From NCBI GenBank assembly GCA_900314585.1, contig OMVV01000009.1, positions 1-34,238 on the forward strand: a DNA stretch of 34,238 bases, read 5' to 3'. The notes under the pieces are model-generated. The model made no database searches. It saw only the letters and a list, made by a program, of their open reading frames with translations, and was not told where the DNA came from. The translations under genes were made by a program, and so were the position numbers. Numbering within the stretch: position 1 is the stretch's first letter; each line of letters starts with the position of its first letter. Source of the DNA: an uncultured Erysipelotrichaceae bacterium. Lineage in GTDB: Bacteria; Bacillota_I; Bacilli_A; RFN20; CAG-826. Shown one piece after another: positions 1-10,227 of this stretch.

Positions 1-568
1 AGAACATCACACGAACGAAATCTGGAATATCTCCATTCACAAAGAAGCTTGGAACAAGTGATAATAAGGCAGAGACAACAAACATATAGATAATATATGT
101 TGCTAAGCGACGACCTTTTTCAGCAAGTTCCTTGTCGTGAAGTTTATCAGCTAAATTAGAAATACCAAGTAAAATTAGTAAGATAACAACGATACCAGCG
201 ACACTTGTAAAGACATCAAAAGCAGTTGTTAAGATGACTAAATTCTTAGTGGCTTCAATAGATTGAAGAACTGCACTGACGATACCGATAACAATCGCGA
301 TGATTGTCACCCATAATGCGGTGCGGAAATTGTCTTCATCTTTTCCGCCTTGGATTAAAGCGATAAGTTGAAGGACAAAGACTGCGACGAATGCACCAAC
401 GCTGACAACCGCCAAAGTAGCTCCACTAGCAGCGACGCCTGTACTTGGATCTGCACTAGCAACAGCGGCTAAAACCGCCGAAATTACAGCAAAAGCTGCG
501 GCAGCGATGGAAATGATTTCAGCGATAAATAACTTCTTAACTGCGCTATAAGCATGTGGAAATTTCAT
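1..568 (-). CDS. Partial multi-spanning membrane protein, unknown function (3' end cut by window edge)
   Basis: I read an open frame from the ATG at 566-568 down to base 1 without a stop, giving at least 189 residues; the C-terminus lies outside the window. The start is supported by AGGAGG at 577-582, 8 nt upstream. The protein opens with MKFPHAYSAVKKLFIAEI and then has about four to five hydrophobic segments, roughly residues 13-37, 48-70, 88-108, 121-146 and 162-182, separated by short loops; a charged GGKDED loop sits near residue 75. The composition is rich in Ala, Val and Ile, as expected of an integral membrane protein. I recognise no family motif and propose no function. It has its own promoter and follows the terminator of the neighbouring small gene, so it is probably a separate transcription unit. 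Confidence 0.75.
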   Translation of the reverse strand, partial: MKFPHAYSAVKKLFIAEIISIAAAAFAVISAVLAAVASADPSTGVAASGATLAVVSVGAFVAVFVLQLIALIQGGKDEDNFRTALWVTIIAIVIGIVSAVLQSIEATKNLVILTTAFDVFTSVAGIVVILLILLGISNLADKLHDKELAEKGRRLATYIIYMFVVSALLSLVPSFFVNGDIPDFVRVMF

Positions 569-589
569 TTATAAATCCTCCTGGGCAAT

Positions 590-617
590 ATTCTAAACTA
601 CTTAAATAGAAAATCAA
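590..617 (-). promoter_or_regulatory. Promoter of the partial membrane protein gene
   Basis: On the minus strand a -35 hexamer TTGATT (612-617) is followed after 16 nt by a -10 hexamer TAGAAT (590-595). It lies just past the hairpin at 628-645 and about 20 nt before the start codon, so the SD AGGAGG falls in the short leader. The match to sigma-A consensus is good (4/6 and 5/6). Confidence 0.5.
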
Positions 618-645
618 TAAAATAAAAGGAGCGAAATTTCGCTCC
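618..645 (-). terminator. Rho-independent terminator of the 75-residue gene
   Basis: GGAGCG (628-633) and CGCTCC (640-645) flank the self-complementary AAATTT, so the stem can extend into the loop. On the minus strand it is followed by a T-rich run (TTTTATTTTATTG). It lies about 20 nt past the stop codon at 667. Confidence 0.8.
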
Positions 646-666
646 CAAATGTATATGTAATTCAAA

Positions 667-894
667 TTATCTGCCACAACGGACGACGTTGAATGAGTTA
701 TCTTGGCTAATCACATAATGAATATTGTGTTTATTGCCTTGGGCGTATTCTTCTTCTAATTCAACGTTATAGATGTAGTGATTATTATAATAATCGAACA
801 TATAGTTGATCGCTTCGACTCTACTTGTAAAGGTCTTATCGATATCAATATGTTCATTTCTTACATAAGCATCTTTAATCTTGTAGACTCTCAT
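667..894 (-). CDS. Small hypothetical protein (75 aa)
   Basis: The start ATG (892-894) has GGAGG at 903-907 with 8 nt spacing, and the gene is closed by a clear terminator, so it is very likely expressed. The 75-residue product is soluble and polar, rich in Tyr, Asn, Asp and Glu, with no signal peptide or membrane segment; a TFTSRVEAINYMFDYYNN stretch could form a helix. I recognise no family. It is a single-gene unit between the rpoC terminator and the membrane protein gene. The two LacI/CcpA-type operator sequences 80-115 bp upstream suggest carbon-source control, though that is inference. Confidence 0.7.
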   Translation of the reverse strand: MRVYKIKDAYVRNEHIDIDKTFTSRVEAINYMFDYYNNHYIYNVELEEEYAQGNKHNIHYVISQDNSFNVVRCGR

Positions 895-918
895 ATGTTT
901 TACCTCCCGTTAATTAGA

Positions 919-938
919 TGCATCTTTTTCTTGATGCA
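919..938 (-). other. Hairpin in the leader of the 75-residue gene
   Basis: TGCATC (919-924) and GATGCA (933-938) can form a 6-bp stem with an 8-nt loop in the mRNA leader. Its role is unknown; it is too weak and lacks the U-run expected of a terminator on this strand. Confidence 0.35.
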
Positions 939-974
939 CCTTCACATTAGTCTTCTGTCAACACGTATTAAATA

Positions 975-1009
975 TGAAAACGGTTACATATTTTATGTAA
1001 ACGGTTACA
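975..1009. promoter_or_regulatory. Two tandem LacI-family/CcpA (cre-type) operators
   Basis: TGAAAACGGTTACA (975-988) and TGTAAACGGTTACA (996-1009) both fit the cre consensus TGNNANCGNTNNCA at every fixed position. They lie in the same orientation with centres 21 bp apart, about two helical turns, so two dimers would sit on the same face of the DNA. They lie between the rpoC terminator and the 75-residue gene. A TTGACA hexamer on the minus strand (956-961) lies just downstream, but I see no good -10 at the right distance. The binder could be CcpA or a local LacI-family regulator. Confidence 0.55.
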
Positions 1010-1030
1010 AACTTGAGAGTTATCTATAGA

Positions 1031-1064
1031 TAAAAGAAAAGACACCTCAATGTGAGATGTCTTT
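1031..1064 (-). terminator. Terminator of the rplK...rpoC operon
   Basis: Arms at 1038-1049 and 1053-1064 form a 12-bp stem on the minus strand (AAAGACATCTCA with TGAGGTGTCTTT, one U-G wobble) with a 3-nt loop, followed by TTCTTTTATC. The wobble is a pair only in minus-strand RNA, which fixes the direction. It starts 13 nt after the rpoC stop. Confidence 0.85.
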
Positions 1065-1076
1065 GAATTTTGATAA

Positions 1077-4000
1077 TTATTCGAAGTCTTCTGGACGATC
1101 ATGCGCCTCAACATATTGTTGTTTAACTTGACGCATTTTCTCTTTAACTGAGAAGTTTTCAAGATGTTTTTCTTCCTCTTCTTCAGTAAGAAGTCCAACA
1201 CCTGCCGGAATAAGTTTACCAGTGATAACGTTCTCTTTTAAGCCATGGAGTTCATCGGTCTTTGCTTTAATTGCAGCATCGGTAAGAACACGAGTTGTTT
1301 CTTGGAAGGATGCACTGGAGAGGAATGACTTGGTTTCAAGAGCAGCCTTGGTAATACCAAGAATGAGTTGATGACCAGTCGCTGGAGTGCCACCATTAGC
1401 GATAGCTTCCGAGTTTCTCTCGGTGAATTCTTCAAGATCAACACGAGTGCCAGGAACTAAGTTAGTATCACCAGCATCTTCGATGACGACTTTCTTAAGC
1501 ATTTGACGAACGATAACTTCGATGTGTTTATCGGAAATACCAATACCTTGGGCGCGGTAAACCTTTTGAATTTCTTTAAGCATGTAGTTTTCGACTCTAA
1601 CAGCATCAGAAACTCTAAGTAAGGCTTTAGGAGCGATAGCACCTTCGGTGAGTTTGCTACCACCGTAGACCTTATCGCCTTTCTTAACGCGTAAGTGTGC
1701 GCCATAGGAAGAAACGAATTCTTTTTCTTCTTGGTCGTTAGTAACGGTAATGGTGTATTTACCACCGCTTTCTTCAATCTTAGTGACTTCACCTGGGATT
1801 TCAGAGATGAGAGCTTCACCTTTAGGTGTACGCGCTTCAACAAGTTCTTGAACCCTTGGAAGACCTTGAGTAATATCGCTACCAGCGACACCACCGGTAT
1901 GGAAGGTACGCATTGTTAACTGAGTACCTGGTTCACCGATTGATTGAGCGGCCATAATACCAACAGCTTCGCCTTTCTTGACGAGTTCGCCGGTGGCGAG
2001 GTTACGACCATAACAATGGACGCAGACACCATTTTTGGTTTCACAACCAAATAAGGATCTAATTTCCACTTCTTTAATACCAGCATCTTCGATGGCTTTC
2101 GCTTGTTTTTCATCAATCATCGTATTTCCTTGGACGATAACTTCGCCAGTTTCTGGATGAACGATATCATGCATTGCGAAGCGGCCAACGAGACGGTCTT
2201 GAAGTGGGACGATAATTGTATTTCTTGCGCTATCGCGGATTGCGAAGACAACAAAACCATGGTCGGTTCCACAATCATCTTCACGGACGATAACGTCTTG
2301 AGAGACGTCGACAAGTCGACGGGTTAAATAACCAGAGTCAGCGGTCTTTAACGCGGTATCAGCACCACCCTTACGGGCACCGTGAGTAGCGATAAAGAAT
2401 TCGGAGACGGACAATCCTTCACGGAAACAGGATTTAATTGGAAGTTCGATGGTTTCACCTTTTGGGTTAGCCATAAGACCACGCATACCTGAAAGCTGTG
2501 TAACGTTAGAGATGTTACCACGAGCACCAGAATCGGACATCATGAAGATTGGGTTGCGTTGGTCAGCTTCGAATTGGCGAGTAAGTTTAGTTTGAACTTC
2601 ATCACGGACGCTGGTCCAAATATCGACGACTTCTTTATGATGTTCTTGATCGGTGAGAAGGCCTTTGTTATAGAGTTTGTTGATTTTATCAACTTCAACA
2701 TCGCCGCGTTTAACGATTTCTTCTTTGCCTTTAAGAATTGGGACGTCAGAGATTGAAATCGTAAAGCCAGCACAGGTCGCATAACGGAAGCCTTGGTCTT
2801 TCATCTTATCAAGGACCGCGGAGGTCTTGGATGTGCCATAACGGTGATAAACTTCATCGATGATGTTACCAAGATCTTTCTTCTTGAATGGTTTGCGAAC
2901 TGGTTGTTTAGCGATGTATTCAGGAATATTGGTTCCCATTGGAACGAAGAATTCTTCTAAATCTCCTTTGAGATTTTCTTTCTTCGAATCGTTAAGATAT
3001 GGGAAATCTGCTGGGAAAATTAAGTTGAAGATAACTTTACCAACGGTAGTGATTAAGTAAGACTTGTTCATCTTCTCGCTGAAGCCAGTCTTGTTAAGAG
3101 CACTGCCGCGGAGAGCGATACGAGTGTGTAAGTGAGCTTGTTTAGTTTGATAAGCAAGCAAGACTTCATCAATGGAACGGAAGACTTTGCCTTCAGCGTT
3201 TCCATATTTGGTGAATAACTCGTATTCTTCGATATCACCTTTATCTTTTCTACGTCCAGCACGGGCAAGAAGAGCTTCTTTAGTTTCTTCTAAGGTTAAG
3301 TAATAGTTACCTAAAACCATGTCTTGAGATGGAGTAACAATTGGTTTACCATCTTTTGGACCAAGAATATTGTTGGAAGCGAGCATAAGCTCGAGCGCTT
3401 CTTGTTGCGCGGCTTTCGAAAGTGGAAGGTGGACAGCCATCTGGTCACCATCGAAGTCAGCGTTAAAGCCAGTACAAACAAGTGGGTGGAGTCGAATAGC
3501 ACGACCATCGACGAGTTTTGGTTGGAACGCTTGAATACCAAGACGGTGAAGAGTTGGTGCACGGTTGAGGAGAACTGGATGATCTCCGATGATCTCTTCA
3601 ACGATATCAAAGACGATTGATTCTTTTTGATCAATGATCTTATCAGCAGCTTTATGCGCGCTGACGTATCCACGCTTAATTAAGAGGTGAGCAATGTATG
3701 GGCGAAGAAGTTGAATCGCCATTTCACGTGGAAGACCACATTGATACATCTTTAGATCTGGACCAACCGCGATAACGGAACGACCAGAATAGTCGACACG
3801 TTTACCAAGTAAGTTTTGTCTAAAGCGACCTTGTTTACCTTTAAGCGAAGATGAAAGTGATTTAAGTGGACGGCCAGAAGGACCTTGAACAGGTTTATTT
3901 CTACGACCATTATCGATGAGGGCGTCAACCGCTTCTTGAAGCATACGACGTCCGTTCATGAGCATGACGCTTGGGGCGTTAAGATCGATGAACTTTTTAA

Positions 4001-4937
4001 GACGAACGTTACGGTTGATGACACGACGATATAAATCGTTTAAGTCAGAGGCAGCGAAACGACCACCATCGAGTTGAAGCATTGGACGAAGATCTGGTGG
4101 AATGACTGGAATGACATCAAGGACCATCCATTCTGGACGATTCTTGGATTGTCTAAAGGCTTGAATAACTTCAAGGCGTTTAATCGCTTTAGCGCGGTTT
4201 TGACCAGTGCTTTCCTCGACCTTTTGACTTACTTCAGCGAAATCTTTTTCAAGATTAACTTCTTTAAGAAGACGTTTAATTGCTTCCGCACCTTCACCAA
4301 ATTCAGCACGAGTATATTTAGAAATAAATCTCGCGGTTGAAAGGAAGTCGAATGGTTCTTGTTGAAGTGGAAGTTTAGCAATGAATGAATTTGCTTTTTC
4401 TAAATCGACAGAATTTTCTTCGATCATTGGTAAGATTTCTTTAGAAATGACGGCGGCGAAAACTTCACGAGCAGTCTTTTCATCTAAGAATTCACGATAT
4501 TGAAGGATTTGGCTATCGCCAGGGTTAAGACAAACGTGGCTGACGAAATAAACGATTTCTTCAAGTTGTTTTGGAGGAATGTCTAAAATGAGGGAAATGC
4601 GGCTTGGAATACCTTTGAGATACCAGATGTGAGTACATGGCGAAACAAGTTCGATATGACCCATTCTTTCTCTACGGGCTTCTTTAGAAATAACTTCAAC
4701 ACCACATTTTTCACAAGTCATTCCGGCGTAGCGGATCTTTTTATATTTTCCGCAGTGACATTCGTAGTCTTTACTAGGACCGAAAATCTTTTCACAGAAA
4801 AGACCTTGCATTTCTGGCTTTTGGCTACGATAGTTAATTGTTTCAGGTTTGGTAACTTCACCATGACTCCATTCGCGGATGCGTTCTGGGGAAGCAAGAC
4901 CTACTTTGATACTAGCTAATTGTTCGACATCAAACAT
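1077..4937 (-). CDS. rpoC: DNA-directed RNA polymerase subunit beta'
   Basis: Largest catalytic subunit of RNA polymerase. The 1286-residue product contains the N-terminal zinc site (C60, C62, C75, C78), the clamp and [22 protein letters not shown]-type active-site region near residues 366-387, and the catalytic metal motif NADFDGDQ at 492-499, whose three Asp hold Mg2+. A second zinc site is visible as a Cys in DDCGTDHG and the three Cys of [11 protein letters not shown]. The C-terminal part ends in an acidic tail. Length is a little above the roughly 1200 residues usual in Bacillota. The start is set by GGAGG at 4946-4950, adjacent to the rpoB stop 13 nt upstream, so the two genes are translated from one mRNA. 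It is the last gene of the operon and is followed by a terminator. Confidence 0.99.
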   Translation of the reverse strand: MFDVEQLASIKVGLASPERIREWSHGEVTKPETINYRSQKPEMQGLFCEKIFGPSKDYECHCGKYKKIRYAGMTCEKCGVEVISKEARRERMGHIELVSPCTHIWYLKGIPSRISLILDIPPKQLEEIVYFVSHVCLNPGDSQILQYREFLDEKTAREVFAAVISKEILPMIEENSVDLEKANSFIAKLPLQQEPFDFLSTARFISKYTRAEFGEGAEAIKRLLKEVNLEKDFAEVSQKVEESTGQNRAKAIKRLEVIQAFRQSKNRPEWMVLDVIPVIPPDLRPMLQLDGGRFAASDLNDLYRRVINRNVRLKKFIDLNAPSVMLMNGRRMLQEAVDALIDNGRRNKPVQGPSGRPLKSLSSSLKGKQGRFRQNLLGKRVDYSGRSVIAVGPDLKMYQCGLPREMAIQLLRPYIAHLLIKRGYVSAHKAADKIIDQKESIVFDIVEEIIGDHPVLLNRAPTLHRLGIQAFQPKLVDGRAIRLHPLVCTGFNADFDGDQMAVHLPLSKAAQQEALELMLASNNILGPKDGKPIVTPSQDMVLGNYYLTLEETKEALLARAGRRKDKGDIEEYELFTKYGNAEGKVFRSIDEVLLAYQTKQAHLHTRIALRGSALNKTGFSEKMNKSYLITTVGKVIFNLIFPADFPYLNDSKKENLKGDLEEFFVPMGTNIPEYIAKQPVRKPFKKKDLGNIIDEVYHRYGTSKTSAVLDKMKDQGFRYATCAGFTISISDVPILKGKEEIVKRGDVEVDKINKLYNKGLLTDQEHHKEVVDIWTSVRDEVQTKLTRQFEADQRNPIFMMSDSGARGNISNVTQLSGMRGLMANPKGETIELPIKSCFREGLSVSEFFIATHGARKGGADTALKTADSGYLTRRLVDVSQDVIVREDDCGTDHGFVVFAIRDSARNTIIVPLQDRLVGRFAMHDIVHPETGEVIVQGNTMIDEKQAKAIEDAGIKEVEIRSLFGCETKNGVCVHCYGRNLATGELVKKGEAVGIMAAQSIGEPGTQLTMRTFHTGGVAGSDITQGLPRVQELVEARTPKGEALISEIPGEVTKIEESGGKYTITVTNDQEEKEFVSSYGAHLRVKKGDKVYGGSKLTEGAIAPKALLRVSDAVRVENYMLKEIQKVYRAQGIGISDKHIEVIVRQMLKKVVIEDAGDTNLVPGTRVDLEEFTERNSEAIANGGTPATGHQLILGITKAALETKSFLSSASFQETTRVLTDAAIKAKTDELHGLKENVITGKLIPAGVGLLTEEEEEKHLENFSVKEKMRQVKQQYVEAHDRPEDFE

Positions 4938-4950
4938 TTTTCTTACCTCC

Positions 4951-7900
4951 TTATTCTAAGTAGTCGGCGACTTCATCTTGCGCGACTATCACATCTTCTT
5001 CGCGGTGGGTTTCACCGGTTAAGTTACGAATTGTTGTGTTGATCTTACGTTCTTCTTTTTGAGCTTCTTTCGCAAGAGCGTCAGTATCGATGACATTGCC
5101 TTTCTTATCGATGAGGCGGACATCCATACATAATGCGGATAATTCTTTAACAAGAACGTTGAAGGCCTCTGGAATACCTGATTTAGGTATTTCGTTGCCT
5201 TTGATGATCGCTTCGTAAGTTTTACGACGACCAACACGATCATCGGATTTGATGGTTAAGATTTCTTGAAGAGTGTGGGCAGCACCATAGGCTTCAAGGG
5301 CCCAGACTTCCATTTCACCAAATCTTTGACCACCGTTTTGAGCTTTACCACCAAGTGGTTGTTGAGTGACTAAGCTATATGGGCCTGTCGCACGGGCGTG
5401 TATTTTATCATCGACCATGTGGACAAGTTTAATCATATACATGACGCCAACCGAGATTCTTTCATCGAATCTTTCACCAGTGCGGCCATCGTAGAGGACA
5501 GTCTTACCATCGGCGTCAATGCCAGCTTGTTTCATCAAATCGAAGATTTCTTCGTTGGTGATGCCGTCAAAGACTGGGGTGGCAATCTTAAGTCCAAGTT
5601 TCTTACAGGCTAAGCCTAAATGAATTTCAAGGATCTGTCCGATGTTCATACGAGATGGAACACCGAGTGGGTTGAGCATGATATCGATTGGAGTACCATC
5701 CGCGAGGAATGGCATATCTTCGACTGGTAAGATACGGGAGATAACACCCTTATTACCATGTCGACCTGACATCTTATCTCCTTCGGAGATTTTACGTTTT
5801 TGAGCGATATAGACGCGGACTGTTTTCTTAACGCCTAATGGAAGTTCATCACCGTTTTCTTTGGTTTGAACTTTGACGTCAAGGACAATACCTGCACCAC
5901 CATGTGGAACACGGAGGGAAGTATCTTTTGTGTCTTTGGTCTTTTCAGCAAAGATCGCCATTAAGAGTTTTTCTTCTGGGGTTGGTTCGCTTTGTCCTTT
6001 TGGAGTGGTCTTACCAACTAAGATATCGCCTTCTTTGACTTCGACACCTTTTAAGATGATGCCATTTTCATCTAAGAACGCGCGCGCTTCCTCGCTAACA
6101 TTAGGTATATCGCGTGTGATTTCCTCAGGACCAAGTTTGGTATCACGGCAATCAATTGAATATTCTTCAATGTGGATTGTTGTGTAAGTATCATCCTTAA
6201 CAAGTCTTTCAGACATGATGACGGCGTCTTCGTAGTTATAACCTTCCCAGGTCATAAAGGCGATGGTGACGTTTTGTCCTAAGGCTAAATCACCGTTTTC
6301 CATTGAAGGACCATCAGCAAGGATATCGCCTGGTTTAACTTTATCACCAACTTTCACGATCGAAACTTGGTTGATACAAGTACCTTGGTTACTTCTTTGG
6401 AACTTTTGGAGTTCATACACTCTTTTGCCCTTTGCTTCTTTGACAACGATTTGACGGGAATCAACATATTCAACTGTACCAGTTGAAGCAGAGACAACCG
6501 CTAAACCAGCGTCTTTAGCAACTTTCCATTCAATACCAGTTCCAACGTATGGTGCGTGTGGTCTAAGAAGTGGAAGAGCTTGACGTTGCATGTTCGCACC
6601 CATGAGCGCACGTGTTGTATCGTCGTTTTCAAGGAATGGGATACATGCTGAAGCAATGGAAACGATTTGTTTTGGGCTGACGTCGATGAAATCGACCATA
6701 TCTGGAGAGACGAGGACGTTTTCACCGTTGTGACGAGCGATGACTTCCTTATCTTTGATGTAGCCGTTTTCGTCGATTTTGACGTTAGCTTGGGCAATGT
6801 AGTGATCGGCTTCCATATCCGCGGATAAATACATCGACTTATCGGTGACTTTTCCACCTTTTTCGACGATGCGGTATGGAGTTTCAATAAAGCCATATTT
6901 ATTGACCTTAGCATAAGATGCTAAGTTGTTAATTAAACCAATGTTTTGACCTTCTGGAGTCTCGATTGGACAGATTCGACCATAGTGTGTTGGGTGGACG
7001 TCACGAACCGCCATTGAGGCGCGGTCACGAGTAATACCACCTTGACCTAAGGCTGAGATACGTCGCTTATTAGCGAGTTCAGAAAGTGGGTTGGTTTGAT
7101 CCATGAATTGCGATAATTGCGAAGAGGCAAAGAATTCGTGGATAGTTGAAGTTAATGGTTTGATCGCGATTAATGACTTAATCGAAGATGATTTCATATC
7201 GGAAATGGACATCTTTTGTTGAACCGTCTTAACTAATTTAGTTAAACCGATACGGAATTGAGTTTGAATAAGTTCACCAACGCAGCGGATACGACGGTTA
7301 CCGAGGTTATCGATATCATCGGTATCACCAAAGCCAGCCATAACATTCATCAAATATGAGAAGATGGCGATGATATCAGAGAATGTCAAACATTCAACGG
7401 TGAGGTTAAGATCGGTACCGATGATATTTTCAGTGCGGTCCATCTTATCGTCAACATAGACTTTAACGATGTTAACGTTACCAGCAAATTCTTGCTTAAT
7501 TTCATCGATTGTCTTCTTATCGAGCTTACCTTTTGGAGCGGCTCTATCGAGGGCTTCAATGAGGGCTTTGTTCGCTTTGATGACTTTCTTGTGGGCACCT
7601 TTTTCAAAGACTTCGGCGTCCATTAATTTAAGGACATCGCTCTTAGAAAGGTAATCGCCCTTTTTATAGAGGACTTCACCATCAGCCGAGATTAAGTTTT
7701 CAGCAAGATAGCGGCCTGCTAAACGGTTATAAATACCGAGTTTGGTGCGATATTTGAATCGACCGGCACGACCAAGGTCGTAACGCTTGTGATCAAAGAA
7801 TTTTTGAATTAAGAAATTAGCGACACCTTCTTCGGTGATTGGTTCGCCTGGTTTAAGTTTTCTAAAGATGTAGACTAAAGCATCGTTAGAAGTCTTTAAG

Positions 7901-8580
7901 TCATCTTTTTCGATGGTTGTGGCTAATAATTCATTATCACCAAAAAGTTTTTTCACTTCTTTTTCATCGGTGAGACCTAAAGCTTTTAAGATGATGGTTG
8001 CTGGCATCTTCTTTTGACGGTCGATGCGGACGTTGATTAAACCTTTTTGATCGGTTTCAAACTCTAACCAAGTTCCACGAGATGGAATAAGGTCAGCATT
8101 ATAGACGTAGCGGCCATTCTTATCGATTTCTTTAGAAAGATAAGCACCTGGAGAACGGACAATCTGCGAGACGATAACTCTTTCCGCACCTTTAATGATA
8201 AATGTGCCAGATTCAGTCATTAACGGGATTTCACCCATATAGACTTCTTCGTCTTTTTCAGATCCTGTACCGTCCGTGTTTCTAAGTCTTAATTTTGCAT
8301 ATAACTTCGACGCATAGTTGTAATCGTGTTCTTTACAAGTTAAATATGAATATTTAGGTTCACGAAGTTCACAGGACACGAAGTCGATGAAACTTGTTTC
8401 GGTATAAGAGGCGATTGGGAAGACTTCTTCCATAACCTCCTTAATACCCTTCTCGAGGAACCACTTGTAAGAATCAGTTTGGATTTCAACAAGGTTTGGT
8501 AATTCAAGACTACCGGAAATCTTTGAGAAATTGATTCTCTCGTTCGGTAGGAGTGGGTAATTTTTGTATGTTTTGCTCAT
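4951..8580 (-). CDS. rpoB: DNA-directed RNA polymerase subunit beta
   Basis: Second large RNA polymerase subunit; 1209 residues, normal for the family. Visible landmarks are the rifampicin-site segment beginning [16 protein letters not shown] (about residues 486-501), the [18 protein letters not shown] block, [16 protein letters not shown], and the catalytic [13 protein letters not shown] region. The residue equivalent to E. coli His526 is Asn504 (codon AAT at 7069-7071), and the following GPGG is GQGG; Asn at this place is associated with natural rifampicin resistance in Mollicutes. The start ATG is preceded by AGGAGA (8586-8591) and sits directly after the methyltransferase stop, so the two genes are tightly linked. 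It is transcribed with rpoC. Confidence 0.99.
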   Translation of the reverse strand: MSKTYKNYPLLPNERINFSKISGSLELPNLVEIQTDSYKWFLEKGIKEVMEEVFPIASYTETSFIDFVSCELREPKYSYLTCKEHDYNYASKLYAKLRLRNTDGTGSEKDEEVYMGEIPLMTESGTFIIKGAERVIVSQIVRSPGAYLSKEIDKNGRYVYNADLIPSRGTWLEFETDQKGLINVRIDRQKKMPATIILKALGLTDEKEVKKLFGDNELLATTIEKDDLKTSNDALVYIFRKLKPGEPITEEGVANFLIQKFFDHKRYDLGRAGRFKYRTKLGIYNRLAGRYLAENLISADGEVLYKKGDYLSKSDVLKLMDAEVFEKGAHKKVIKANKALIEALDRAAPKGKLDKKTIDEIKQEFAGNVNIVKVYVDDKMDRTENIIGTDLNLTVECLTFSDIIAIFSYLMNVMAGFGDTDDIDNLGNRRIRCVGELIQTQFRIGLTKLVKTVQQKMSISDMKSSSIKSLIAIKPLTSTIHEFFASSQLSQFMDQTNPLSELANKRRISALGQGGITRDRASMAVRDVHPTHYGRICPIETPEGQNIGLINNLASYAKVNKYGFIETPYRIVEKGGKVTDKSMYLSADMEADHYIAQANVKIDENGYIKDKEVIARHNGENVLVSPDMVDFIDVSPKQIVSIASACIPFLENDDTTRALMGANMQRQALPLLRPHAPYVGTGIEWKVAKDAGLAVVSASTGTVEYVDSRQIVVKEAKGKRVYELQKFQRSNQGTCINQVSIVKVGDKVKPGDILADGPSMENGDLALGQNVTIAFMTWEGYNYEDAVIMSERLVKDDTYTTIHIEEYSIDCRDTKLGPEEITRDIPNVSEEARAFLDENGIILKGVEVKEGDILVGKTTPKGQSEPTPEEKLLMAIFAEKTKDTKDTSLRVPHGGAGIVLDVKVQTKENGDELPLGVKKTVRVYIAQKRKISEGDKMSGRHGNKGVISRILPVEDMPFLADGTPIDIMLNPLGVPSRMNIGQILEIHLGLACKKLGLKIATPVFDGITNEEIFDLMKQAGIDADGKTVLYDGRTGERFDERISVGVMYMIKLVHMVDDKIHARATGPYSLVTQQPLGGKAQNGGQRFGEMEVWALEAYGAAHTLQEILTIKSDDRVGRRKTYEAIIKGNEIPKSGIPEAFNVLVKELSALCMDVRLIDKKGNVIDTDALAKEAQKEERKINTTIRNLTGETHREEDVIVAQDEVADYLE

Positions 8581-9195
8581 TTATATCTCCTTTTGGCTAA
8601 CTTTAGTCGCTTTTAGAACATAGTAGCCTTTAGAACGATCTAGAACAGTTACGTTTCCAAACAATTGTTCTAGAAAGTCTTTGACTGACTTAGCCCCTTG
8701 GGCTTTTCTAATTACGATGTAAAGTGAACCTCGTTCACACAAATGATCTTTCGCTCCAGAATATATTTCGTAGGTGACTTTTTTCCCTGCACGAATTGGA
8801 GGGTTGGATACAATTGAGTGAAATTTTCCTTCAATCTCTAAATAGATGTCACTTTGAAGGCAGGTGACTCGTTTACTTATGTCGAGCTTACTCGCGTTTT
8901 TCTTGCACAAGGCAAGTGCGCGCGTATTGACGTCAGAACAAACGACGTTTACGGATGGTTGGAAATAGGCAATCGTAAGCCCAATTGGCCCGATTCCACA
9001 TCCTATATCTAAGATATCTTTTCCTAGATCGAGCGGAAGGAGGTTCTTGATTAGAACCTCACTTCCGTAATCTAATCTATCTTTGGAAAAAACACCTAAA
9101 TCGGACTCTAACTCAAAGTCTATTCCATTAATGGAATATTTCACTATTCGTGGTTTTGATTCTAAAGCAGGATCAAGATCGAAATAATGGGACAT
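8581..9195 (-). CDS. ybxB: RsmC/YbxB-type class I methyltransferase
   Basis: SAM-dependent methyltransferase of the RsmC family, predicted to make m2G in 16S rRNA. The 204-residue protein has the SAM-binding glycine motif DILDIGCGIGPIGL at about residues 60-73 and the catalytic NPPIRAGK at 131-138, typical of N2-guanine methyltransferases. Its size matches the single-domain B. subtilis YbxB rather than two-domain E. coli RsmC. Position between rplL and rpoB is the same as in B. subtilis. The start at 9195 fits the usual family N-terminus (SHYFDLDPALESKPRI) but has no recognisable Shine-Dalgarno sequence; it lies 27 nt after the rplL stop and may be translated at low level. The target base is inferred from the family. 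Confidence 0.9.
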   Translation of the reverse strand: MSHYFDLDPALESKPRIVKYSINGIDFELESDLGVFSKDRLDYGSEVLIKNLLPLDLGKDILDIGCGIGPIGLTIAYFQPSVNVVCSDVNTRALALCKKNASKLDISKRVTCLQSDIYLEIEGKFHSIVSNPPIRAGKKVTYEIYSGAKDHLCERGSLYIVIRKAQGAKSVKDFLEQLFGNVTVLDRSKGYYVLKATKVSQKEI

Positions 9196-9221
9196 AGTTA
9201 AAGTCTAAGTAAGTGAAGAAG

Positions 9222-9599
9222 TTATTTAATTTCAACTTCAGCACCAGCAGCAACAAGAGCTTTCTTGTGTTCTTCTGCTTCGACTGGTGAAATCTTTTCT
9301 TTGATGTTGCATGGTGCGCCATCGACGAGTTTCTTAGCATCCATGAGGCCTAAACCTGTGATTGCTTGAACTGCTTTGATGACAGCGACTTTTTGCATAC
9401 CAACCGCTTTGAGCACTAAGCTAACTTCGCTTGGTCCTTTTGCAACTTCTTCTTCAGCTGGAGCAGCAGCGGCTGCAGCAACTGGAGCGGCGGCTGTAAC
9501 GCCAAATTCTTCTTCAACAGCTTTGACAAGGTCGTTTAATTCCACGACTGTCATTTCTTTTAATGAAGCAATGATTTCTTCTTTTGTTAACTTTGCCAT
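9222..9599 (-). CDS. rplL: 50S ribosomal protein L7/L12
   Basis: Ribosomal stalk protein that recruits translational GTPases. The 125-residue product has the N-terminal dimerisation/L10-binding helices (residues 1-30), an Ala/Pro-rich flexible hinge (about 34-52) and the globular C-terminal domain with [20 protein letters not shown], the GTPase-contacting helices. The start has AGGAGG 8-10 nt upstream. It follows rplJ by 24 nt in the classical rplJL pair under the L10 leader. Confidence 0.98.
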   Translation of the reverse strand: MAKLTKEEIIASLKEMTVVELNDLVKAVEEEFGVTAAAPVAAAAAAPAEEEVAKGPSEVSLVLKAVGMQKVAVIKAVQAITGLGLMDAKKLVDGAPCNIKEKISPVEAEEHKKALVAAGAEVEIK

Positions 9600-9623
9600 A
9601 ATAAGTTCCTCCTATAATTGGCA

Positions 9624-10112
9624 TTAATTTTTGCTATCCGCGACTGCTTTGACTGAGCAAGCGAAACTGCGGATAGGTGCTTGCAAGCACGATAAGAACA
9701 TGGAAATAAGTCCATCTCTTCCTGGTAATGATGCGATGGTCTTCATACCTGAAGCATCGTAGACTTTGCCTTCAACAAGACCGGCTTTGATCACTAAATT
9801 TTCATTACGTTTAGCGAACTTAGCGAGGACTTTAGGTCCGTCTGAAACTTCTTTTGAGAAGACGTAGGCATTTGAACCAGATAAGTATTGGGCGAGTTCA
9901 TCATATCCTAAGGATGCACTTGCTTTAGAAACAAGGGTATTCTTGTAGACAGAGAATGAAGCGCCTTGGGCTTTTAATAACTTTCGGAGTTCAGAGAGTT
10001 GGGCAACTGTTAATCCACGATATTCAACGATGGTGAGAGATCCAGCGTCTTTGAATGAATCGGTGATCTTGTTAACAATCTCTTTTTTGGATTCGAGAGT
10101 TTTTTGATTCAT
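9624..10112 (-). CDS. rplJ: 50S ribosomal protein L10
   Basis: Base of the ribosomal stalk, binding 23S rRNA and L7/L12 dimers. The 162-residue product carries the typical N-terminus (KEIVNKITDSFKDAGSLTIVEYRGLTV) split into a helix and the conserved YRGLTV strand, with a C-terminal helix that binds L12. The start is preceded by AAAGGAGGT with proper spacing. L10 bound to L12 normally represses its own mRNA through the leader, and such a leader is visible upstream at 10149-10212. Confidence 0.97.
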   Translation of the reverse strand: MNQKTLESKKEIVNKITDSFKDAGSLTIVEYRGLTVAQLSELRKLLKAQGASFSVYKNTLVSKASASLGYDELAQYLSGSNAYVFSKEVSDGPKVLAKFAKRNENLVIKAGLVEGKVYDASGMKTIASLPGRDGLISMFLSCLQAPIRSFACSVKAVADSKN

Positions 10113-10148
10113 TGTTCTACCTCCTTTTTTAATAGTCAGTTAGAGGCA

Positions 10149-10212
10149 CCAATATATTGGTAAATAATACACCTCGGCAACATTATTAAGTCCCTTGACC
10201 GTTGCTGTCTTC
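10149..10212 (-). ncRNA. L10 leader (autoregulatory mRNA element for rplJL)
   Basis: The 115-bp rplA-rplJ gap carries, on the minus strand, GAAGACAGCAAC (10201-10212) and GTTGCCGAGGTG (10170-10181) around a CTTAATA-containing internal segment. This pattern (GAAGACAG ... CTTAATA ... TGCCGAGGT) matches the Bacillota L10 leader that binds the L10-L12 complex. CAAC and GTTG form a base stem. A perfect 14-nt palindrome ACCAATATATTGGT (10148-10161) follows and can form a second hairpin before the rplJ SD. Confidence 0.8.
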
Positions 10213-10227
10213 GATATATTGTGCTCT

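Noticed and set aside
778-1029. 83-residue plus-strand frame
   Set aside because: It overlaps the 75-residue gene antisense, has no SD, and runs through the operator pair.
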